This document shows positions 57,192-64,000 of a stretch of 64,000 nt of DNA, in pieces. A program made the translations under genes and the position numbers. This DNA is from Dysidea avara (Eukaryota > Porifera > Demospongiae > Dictyoceratida > Dysideidae): assembly GCF_963678975.1 (NCBI RefSeq), contig NC_089272.1, forward strand, positions 60,338,574 through 60,402,573, given 5' to 3'. Below the pieces are notes generated by a model. That model worked only from the letters and a program-made list of their open reading frames with translations, did not search any database and was not told the origin of the DNA. Position 1 is the first letter of the stretch, and each line of letters opens with the position of its first letter.

Positions 57192-59111
57192 TTTAGGAGG
57201 TATTGGCTGTATTGGAGACATATAAGGCTTGAGACGAGTGCCATGCACTCTTTCAATGACCTTTTCAGGATTTTCAACTCCTTTTAAACTGTAGAGACCT
57301 TTTCCTAGTGATTTTACAATTTCATAAGGACCAAGCCATCTGTAATCCAGTTTTCCTCCCTTCCTTTTCTTCCTTTTATTATCTCTAATAAGCATTTTGG
57401 CTCCTACAGCATAAGCTCCTACATAAAGAAATTGAACTGGCGTATCTTTAGATATATATTACATACCTGGCTTATAGTTTCTCTTATCATACTGTTCTTT
57501 TTGTCTTTGTTGTGCTTTCAGAATGTTAGCCTTTGCAGCATTAAGTGTTGCTTGCTTAGCATGATGAAGCTCATTAAGTAGAGAAGGATCTTCTGCTTTG
57601 CAAAAATCCGTTAACAATACATCAGGATCTTTCTTTTCGGTATTAATGTCAACCGGTAGCACTGGCTTTCGTGCAAACATGAGTTCAAATGGTGAGTATT
57701 GTGTAGATTCTTGTTTGGAGGTATTATAGCTATAAACACATGTATCCAAAAAGTCTTCCCATTGCTCTTTCTTATGATCAATAAATTTCACAATCATGTT
57801 CTGTAGTGTCTGGTTAAATCGTTCAACCAAGCCATTGGCCTAAGGGAAATATATATACTTAATCGACAATCTGTATATGATATAATAACAATGTAGTTGT
57901 ATAATTGCTACGGACACCAATGCAAGAAAATTATACCTGCGGATGATAAGCAGTTGTTAATCTGTGATCAATCTGGAGCAATGACATCATTCATTTATCA
58001 AGGTGGTTGTTAAATTCTGTTCCCTGATCTGTTGTGATGACTCTAGGAATTCCCATCCTCATGAAAATCTATAATAAAACACAGATCTATAAATAGATAT
58101 CATTTACATAAAGCTACGTATATAGATACCTTAAATAGAGAATTAGCTACTTGAAATGCACTTTTGTCCGGGGTAGCTATGGCCTCTGCCCACTTTGTGA
58201 AGTAGTCAATAACTGTTAAAATATAGCGATTTCCTGCAAAAAATGTGTGCAATTTTTACAGAATAAATAATAATAATTGATGCTGATTCATGCATGCACT
58301 GTGAAAAGTAAGTGCATGGTGATACCTGTGACAAGTGAATGCCAATAGCTATATTATATTTTAGTGATGGTCACTATATTAATATAATATGTTTGCCACA
58401 GATCTCACCATTAATCTTTACAGAGCCATTGCATGCTTTTACTGTATACATACCTGCTGGAGACTGATATGCAATTGGGCCAATAAAAATCTACGCCTAG
58501 ATGATACCAGGGAGCCTTGACTGGTACAGGATTCAGTGCAGGGGCAATAGTTTCTAGCTTTCTGTTCACATGCTGGCAAATATCACATCGTTGCACCTAT
58601 GCATTCCGTACAAGATATGGCATCACATTTGTATTACATGCTCATGCAGAGTGCATCTTACAATTTCTTTAGCATCCTTAGATACCCCTTTCCACATAAA
58701 CCTCTCAGTAATTCTTGCCAGTGTCTTCCTGTATCCAAGATGGCCAGAGGTCTGATCTCCATGACAAGCTTGTACAATCCTAAGCTGTTCCTTTCTTTCT
58801 CTAATGTATCGAACTTGTTGCACCTGAACATGCAAATTAAGAAATGATATGGCTACATATACATGCATGTATGTGCACTATAGCCACACCTCATCCTTTC
58901 CTTTATGTTTTTTTCTAAACACCAATTCTCCATCAACCACACAAAAGTTTGCTGCCTTTCTTCTTACAATTCGCTTCTGATTTTGAGTAAGGCCTTCTCT
59001 ATACTGCTTCTTTGTCACATAAACATGAACATCTTCTAGTGTGTCAGTTTCCAATTCGTCCTCGAAATGGTTATCCTCCTTATCAGTATTATGAGCCATC
59101 ACTGGAAGCAA
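57192..59111 (-). CDS. Ginger integrase-type transposase, 5' exons
   Basis: Seven exons: 59111-58890 (start MLPVMAHN; the second Met at 59099 is also possible), 58823-58662, 58596-58454, 58233-58130, 58068-57937, 57839-57467, 57418-57192. Domains in order: an H2C2 zinc finger (ACHGDQTSGHLG plus RCDICQHVN), a Gypsy-like DDE core with D in HLGVDF, D in TTDQGTEF and E in NGLVERFNQ, then a GPY/F region (YRWLGPYEI, GLYSLKG). Introns of 40-250 bp interrupt it, unlike a retroelement integrase. An extra base in the A-run 58485-58489 breaks the frame just after the first D, and a TGA at 57991-57993 falls between the second D and the E. So this copy cannot make a full protein. Confidence 0.88.
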
Positions 59112-59560
59112 GCAACTTGCGCCACTTCAAGTTGCAGATTATTCACTCTAAACTTGATCTCTGAGCCTTTCGTGTTCGTTAGAGCTAGTATATAGTCCTG
59201 CTGTAGCTGCAGTATAGCCGCGGATCCTCAGTCAGTAAATTGAACGCCGGCACGCGACTGCTTCGTATCGAATCTTGCTCCTTAGCCGGATATGCTGTAT
59301 AAGCTAACTACCAGACTCCCTATACCAACAAGATACGGCCGCAACAACCAGTTATACAGTCTATACACTCCAACTCTGTCTGCTATTTGAGCTAACTAAG
59401 CAGTACTGAGATATCTATTGGATTTAGTTTATGTCAGCATGCTGAGAGATTTTGCGAGATTTCTTTGAAGGCACCGCTTCAAAGAGATGAGGCTAACCTA
59501 TATTTGGTGTATATAGCTATTCTTGTCGACTGTACGGTGGCAAATAGTCGTTGCAGTTTA
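59112..59560 (-). other. Ginger 5' region
   Basis: 450 bp between the first exon and the terminal array. The promoter should be here but no TATA box is clear. Confidence 0.4.
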
Positions 59561-59566
59561 GTTTGG

Positions 59567-59694
59567 TAACCCGGACCATTTATGTTTGGGTAGGACCATT
59601 TATGTCGTCATAGATGGTCCGGCCGGACCATTTATGTCGAACATATTTGGTCCGGCCGGACCGTTTATGCACCCGGACCAAATATTTTGTTACA
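59567..59694. repeat. right terminal repeat array of Ginger
   Basis: Two complete GGTCCGGCCGGACC palindromes, a third with one mismatch, and half-sites spaced by ATTTATG and CATAAA, ending in TTACA. Mirrors the left array. Confidence 0.85.
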
Positions 59695-59698
59695 CACC

Positions 59699-59727
59699 AC
59701 TTGACTCGAGGTGAACTCACGTGCGAC
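59699..59727. repeat. 95-bp direct repeat, right piece
   Basis: ACTTGACTCGAGGTGAACTC then ACGTGCGAC. One base differs from 62383-62411. Confidence 0.85.
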
Positions 59728-60480
59728 ACAATACCCAGATTTAACTGTTGTTGGATGATGGCATTGTATTCCTGTAGTACCTCGGGGTGATGACGGAGCC
59801 TCTTAAGCAGTCCTTCAAGTCGCCTCTTAGCTAGCAGAAAGTTACTGGGAGGCCGTATCTGATCTGAGCGCCATGGGAGACTTACTTCATATCTGCCATC
59901 ATCAAACTTAATGAACTGTTTGAAAGTGTCATAGACTGAAGGTTCGACGAATTGTATACCCAGTGACTCCAATTCCCAGAAGTTCTTAAGCAACTGGTCC
60001 ATGGACTGTACATCAGAGGTTTGAACAAGGAGCGAGTGAGTAGGGTTCAGGTTAGGCAAGTTAGCATCACTACAGACTGGACCAGGTAGGCGGTTGGACC
60101 ACTCTGCCCACGGATCACTTGTCCTGTTACCAGCTGCCAATAGTGGTCAGAGCCAATTAAGGCATCTACTTGCAGGTCATTGCCAACTCTAGAAAAGTCT
60201 GCCAAATTAAGGTCTCTGAGATGTCTGTACTTCTCCTTGGTATATGCAATCGGTTGACAAGATAGTGGCTCGCAGATAAGCGGAACCGTAGACAACATCA
60301 ATTTAACAGTGGTACCATTCTTAAGAGGTATACCAACTCTCACCATCTCCACTGTCTGCATTGTTGTGGTATCTGAGCCAAACGTTTTGATCTGAACCTG
60401 TTCAACATGATCTGGTAACAACCCCAGTGCATCCCTCACTCTCTGTGTTATGTAGGACCGCTGACTCCCCCATCCAGCAT
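59728..60480 (-). pseudogene. BEL/Pao retroelement: protease and start of RT, broken
   Basis: The 60480-60047 part is a retroviral-type aspartyl protease region of the BEL/Pao kind (MTIRLMLDGG, an altered DGG(S) active-site region, then VALIGSD-like DALIGSDHYWQL). The 60140-59730 part has FWELESLGI, YEVSLPWRSDQIRPPSNFLL and LQEYNAIIQQQLNLGIV, the N-terminal part of the Pao reverse transcriptase. The catalytic RT palm, RNase H and integrase are missing: sequence stops at the 95-bp repeat (59727). Frames change near 60100 and 60450. Old, inactive copy. Confidence 0.82.
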
Positions 60481-61203
60481 CAGTCTAATGGTCATTCTAC
60501 GCTTAGGTTCATCTAATTTGTGTACATACGCCTTGGCAGTTTGCAACAAAACTGGGACTTCCGTGTTGACGCAATACAACTGGGTGGTAGTTGGTATGTC
60601 CTGCTGCCCTGGTGGCAGTGGCTGTGGAGCTTGTAAATTGAATGTTGGTGGCTGCAGTGTTGATAAACTGGATTGCGGTAACTGTGGCGTTATTGTTGCA
60701 TTGTGTTCTGCAGCAGTATGGTTCTGGGAGTCTGAGCGTGGTTGTCCTCTAGAGACTGTACGACTGTTCTTACAAATACTGGAGTGATGCCGTCCACTGC
60801 AATGCGCACACTTGGCGGAGGATCTGCAATCCTTGCTGAGGTGATGCCTTCTTAGGCAGACAAAACAATGCCCTGTTCGCTTTAGAATACCTTTCCTCTG
60901 GGTGATGTCTGTTATAACAGTGCAAGACGATGAAGAGTGTCCCTGTCTACAATAACAACACTTGGGTTGGCCATCACCTGCAATAAAGGCTGCTGTAGTG
61001 GACATCACAGACCCTTGTGAACCTCCAATAGAAGAAAAGGCTCTCTCCCGAGCACTGATTTCATTCTCTACTATAGTCATTAATTGGTCTACAGTCCATT
61101 CAGCATCTCCAATTTCTCTGCTGACAATTAACCTAAGGTCTTCAGGCAACTTGTTCATAAATAAGGATGACAACAAATGTCCATATGAAGACAAAGGAAA
61201 CAC
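60448..61203 (-). pseudogene. BEL/Pao gag: C-terminal part with zinc knuckles
   Basis: Minus-strand frame with SYGHLLSSLFMNKLPEDLRL, then Cys/His knuckles CCYCRQGHSSSSC, HCFVCLRRHHLSKDC and CAHCSGRHHSSIC, typical of the gag of BEL/Pao elements, and a Gln/Pro-rich linker (PQPLPPGQQDIP). It runs on from the capsid-like part upstream after a stop and a frameshift near 61204-61222. No intact polyprotein. Confidence 0.85.
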
Positions 61204-61219
61204 TGAGTGATTTGAGGCT

Positions 61220-62107
61220 TCATACCTGAAATTCTACTTGATCATAAAAGCGGCGAAGAGCTTTAGTGTTGGTTGCAGATGGAACTGATGCTAGTTCTAC
61301 TAATGTGTCCATATGGCGAGCAATAATCAACTGTTTATTACCAAATCGCTTCTTAAGAATGTCAATTGCCTCGGTGTAATTAGAAGTAGAGAGTTGTAAG
61401 CCCGCTATCGCTCTCATTGCAGAACCTTCAAGCAATGAGTTTAGGTACGAGAATTTATCTACTGCAGACAATGATGGGTTAAGATGTATGGATGACTCAA
61501 ATGTGCTCCAGAATGCTTCCCACTTAGTGAGGTCACCGTTAAAGGTCTTCGGCACTAGCTTAGGTAACTTGACTCTGCTACCAGCATCTGTAGCTGGTGT
61601 CACTCTATGTTCCGGCCTTAGTTCTGAGGCAGCACCTGTGCCGGTTGTGGTAGTTGTTGCCGTGGTAGTTGTTGCCGTGGTAGTTGCTGCTGTGTCTGTT
61701 GTAGTTGTTGATGCGGTAGTTGTTGGCGAACTGCTGTGTGTGGGAGGTGTATTTCGATGTGTTGAAATAAGCTGCTCTACGTGACATATTGACTGTTGTA
61801 ATCTTTCAGAGAACACGTCTGCTTGTTCTATCTCTTCCTCTATCGCATCATCCTCGATTGATGCCAACACTTCGTCATTAAAGGTGCGAAGTTTAACTAA
61901 CTTTTCATTCAATGAAAGTTTCCACTGATGCAGCTTCTCGAGTGCCGGTCCTCCAGTGACGGCACTTGCTTCTTCCAGCTGATTCATCAGTCTTAAGGCT
62001 GACGAACGATGTCCAGCTCTCACTTTCTTGATTCGTGCAAGGGTTTCCATCGTCGCTAACAATTGAAAAATGTTGCAACTCTTGGTCAAAGTATCGACTG
62101 ATGTCAA
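61220..62107 (-). pseudogene. BEL/Pao gag: capsid-like N-terminal part
   Basis: Frame from 62107 (or Met at 62050, METLARIKKVRAGHRS) to a stop at 61220. A helical segment (KLHQWKLSLNEKLVKL) is followed by a Thr/Ala low-complexity stretch (61610-61740), then the conserved gag core LPKLVPKTFNGDLTKWEAFW, FSYLNSLLEGSAMRAIAGL and ILKKRFGNKQLIIARHMDTL. This is the DUF1759-type Pao gag. It ends RRFYDQVEFQV and a TGA, where the next frame takes over. Confidence 0.85.
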
Positions 62108-62316
62108 TTACAATAAATTCTAATTGGTGTCCACCAAACTGAATCGGATCGCCTAAAGAAAACAGCAGAGAAATACACATTAATTGACGCAATGCACTAG
62201 TCTGGTCGGGTACCATTTATAACCCGGTACCAAGGTGTCTGCGTTTGTGGTTAAAGATTTCTGCTACTGACTGTCTTGCCGTTGTACACCAGTGCGTGTC
62301 CGGCTCGAAGGACCAT

Positions 62317-62411
62317 GTAAGCGATTCGTCTGGTTCCTTATTGTCGACTTCACCCGTCACAACCCTTGCCGTCGTTATCACCACTTGACACGAGGTGAAC
62401 TCACGTGCGAC
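62317..62411. repeat. 95-bp direct repeat, uninterrupted copy (Ginger empty site)
   Basis: Same sequence as 53986-54051 plus 59699-59727 with one mismatch. Located 240 bp upstream of the Pao gag (minus orientation), with its partner just past the truncated RT, so both may be parts of Pao LTRs. Confidence 0.8.
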
Positions 62412-63356
62412 CAATACTATCTAGCTATAGTCTACCTTTATATTACTCCATCTGCTGAGTGCGTCGAGCCTGACTAGTGGCGGTGGAGCCAGCCGTTATG
62501 CGGACTTGACATGGGTACAAAAATGCTTGTGTAATAATATCGAAGTAGATAATTATTTAGCCGGTCCTTTGTTGTGTAAACATTAGGAAGTGTCCTATAA
62601 CTCGAGTATCAAACAGGTTACCATTATTCCACGGAACGGCACGGAACGGAATGGCATATTCCGTGGCATTATTCTCCGGAACGGAACGCCTATAGTGCCT
62701 AGATATATCCTCTAAATCACTTTCAAACACTATACTATGTTACTTTTGTGACAAACAAAACGAGCCGGCTGTTTCTTGTAGCCGATAAATGCCTCGAATT
62801 ATGCTAATGTGGGGTTTTATCACGTGACCTGCAGCTGTCATCAGGTGACAACACGAGGGAACACAAGATGAAGATGAGTTGGTGACGAATGCAAAGAAGT
62901 CATTTTGTGGTGAATTCAGTCTTTGCTGTAGTTATAGAAACGGTGCTTATAGCAGGAAGAACCAGAATGGAAGGAAATTCCGACGGCAGAACCAGCCGGA
63001 GTGGAAAACAACCTGCACAGCAGAACCAGTGTGGTAGAAGGACTGAGAATTATATTTTAGGTACTATAACAGATCTCCGTGATTTTGATGAGAGATTCAG
63101 AGTTTTATAAACAAAGGCCACTCAGTTGAAAACTGAACTTTGGCTTGATTTATGAAAGAGAAATTTAGTATTGTTGTATGTTGCAATAAGTATGGCCCTA
63201 ACACAGAATTTGAAAACTTACATGAGTGGACAAGAATCTTTTGGGTATCAGTAAAAGTGGTGAGTGTGTGTTTGTTTGACATGTTGTCTCTCAACGGGAC
63301 AGCCTAACTGCTCCAAACTACTGAGCTACAATTTTATAATCTTCTTAAATGCAACA
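62412..63356. other. no gene seen; CGGAAC-rich patch
   Basis: 62628-62695 holds ACGGAACGGAAT runs like the ends of the 33748 element. A short ORF at 62889-63110 lacks support. Confidence 0.35.
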
Positions 63357-63425
63357 ACTTTGTAAAGATCAGGCTTTACAGGCTCCTTGAGCCTCCTTAC
63401 TTGTAAACCTAATACTAATACTAAC
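63357..63425 (+). repeat. LINE 3' tail copy
   Basis: GATCAGGCTTTACAGGCTCC followed by TTGAGCCTCCTTAC and TAATAC repeats; same as 17625-17670, the 3' end of the LINE there. No coding part is left. Confidence 0.7.
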
Positions 63426-64000
63426 TTTAGAATGGATTTACCATCAATTGAGCAAAATGAACACTAGTGGTGATAATTTTAGTGGCTGTAAGTTAAAATT
63501 TTATCAAATCTCTTTCGTGCTGCATGGGTTTGCTAAGCCTGTAGTGGAGTTACTGAAGTGTTGGTAGCCTGTAGTTGTTTACTAGATAGGAAAAAATGGC
63601 AAGGCCAACAAAAAAATGTCATTGCTTACTTTCTGGACAAGAATAGCATTGATAGTAGCTTTTTGATGCACTGCAGTATCACATTGTGGTGGTGATACAC
63701 AAACATTTAATGGTAGTACCCATTTTGCCACTTTCTCTCTCAATACTTTTCTTTGACTACTTGGTTCACACCAATGAAATTATATAGAACATGCTGACCA
63801 GGTTTCTACTCTATTTAGAGATCATTTTAATATGGGCTCTGCTACTAACAATTAACCGTACATTTTAATGTTTTAGCGGGAAAAATGATTAATATTTCCT
63901 TACTTGTTTTGTAGTTAATTAATATCATTATGTTAACAGTTATTATGTTTGCTCCAACATGCAGATCATCTAGTGTGCAGTGAGGAAGGCTCATCACACA
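63426..64000. other. no gene seen
   Basis: AT-rich end of the window; nothing supported. Confidence 0.35.

Larger units (their letters stand above)
54052..59694 (-). mobile_element. Ginger1-type DNA transposon, 5.6 kb, complete ends
   Basis: The ends start TGT (TGTCAACGCA and TGTAACAAAA read inward) and are flanked by 4-bp CACC duplications (54048-54051, 59695-59698). Ginger1 elements are known to end in TGTNR and make 4-bp duplications. The 95-bp host sequence is present uninterrupted at 62317-62411, an exact empty site. The gene inside is on the minus strand, about 20 exons from 59111 to 54797: integrase, a linker, Ulp1 protease and PHD finger. Damage: a 1-base insertion in an A-run at 58485-58489, and stop codons at 57991-57993 and 56648-56650. 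The copy is probably dead but recent, since the ends and empty site match so well. Confidence 0.9.

Noticed and set aside
54797-59111. Ginger integrase as part of the neighbouring BEL/Pao element
   Set aside because: It has introns, its own TIRs and 4-bp target duplication, and the empty site proves it is a separate insertion.

Overview
This is a repeat-rich, AT-rich eukaryotic window. Genes have GT-AG introns, promoters look like TATA boxes, and transposable-element debris is nested several layers deep. The style of its repeats (foldback MITEs, hAT-like termini, restriction-like-endonuclease retroelements, CR1/L2-like LINE tails) and of the one intact secreted gene suggests an early-branching marine invertebrate, most probably a demosponge. 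That assignment is inference, not proof. No rRNA, CRISPR array or prokaryotic operon is present.

Layout. 1-3.8 kb: a multi-exon host-like gene with an AT-hook-like segment, two unrelated coding arrays of 30-bp repeats and a C-terminal BEN domain, with a hAT-type MITE in one intron. 4.1-5.1 kb: a decayed Tc1-type transposase. 5.1-9.4 kb: no genes, but nested hairpin MITEs at 8.2-8.7 kb. 9.4-12.75 kb: retroelement A, an R2-like non-LTR element with a restriction-like endonuclease (RLE), split by an inserted composite. 12.97-15.78 kb: a giant foldback whose left arm holds a LINE fragment that itself holds a MITE. 16.2-21.2 kb: RLE fragments B and C, a LINE 3' end and more MITEs. 23.4-26 kb: a long hairpin and a tandemly duplicated exon-like locus. 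28-30.6 kb: three foldback elements. 30.66-36.6 kb: RLE retroelement D on the minus strand, cut by a 2.5-kb element with a 9-bp target duplication. 36.7-41.9 kb: LINE and RLE fragments. 43.77-44.8 kb: the best intact gene, a secreted protein with a duplicated fibrinogen-like motif. 46-53.4 kb: hAT-type MITEs and a LINE tail.

The highlight is 54.05-59.69 kb. A complete Ginger-type DNA transposon on the minus strand carries one ~20-exon gene that joins a Gypsy-like integrase (H2C2 zinc finger, DDE, GPY/F), a Ulp1-type cysteine protease and a C-terminal PHD finger. Its ends start TGT, carry arrays of a GGTCCGGCCGGACC palindrome and lie between 4-bp CACC duplications. It sits inside a 95-bp sequence whose uninterrupted second copy (62317-62411) is an exact empty site. 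This copy appears inactive: it has one frameshift and two nonsense codons. To its right, 59.73-62.1 kb holds a decayed BEL/Pao element (gag, zinc knuckles, protease, start of RT).

Almost every transposon-derived coding region here is broken. The likely live host genes are the secreted protein at 43.8 kb and perhaps the BEN-domain gene.
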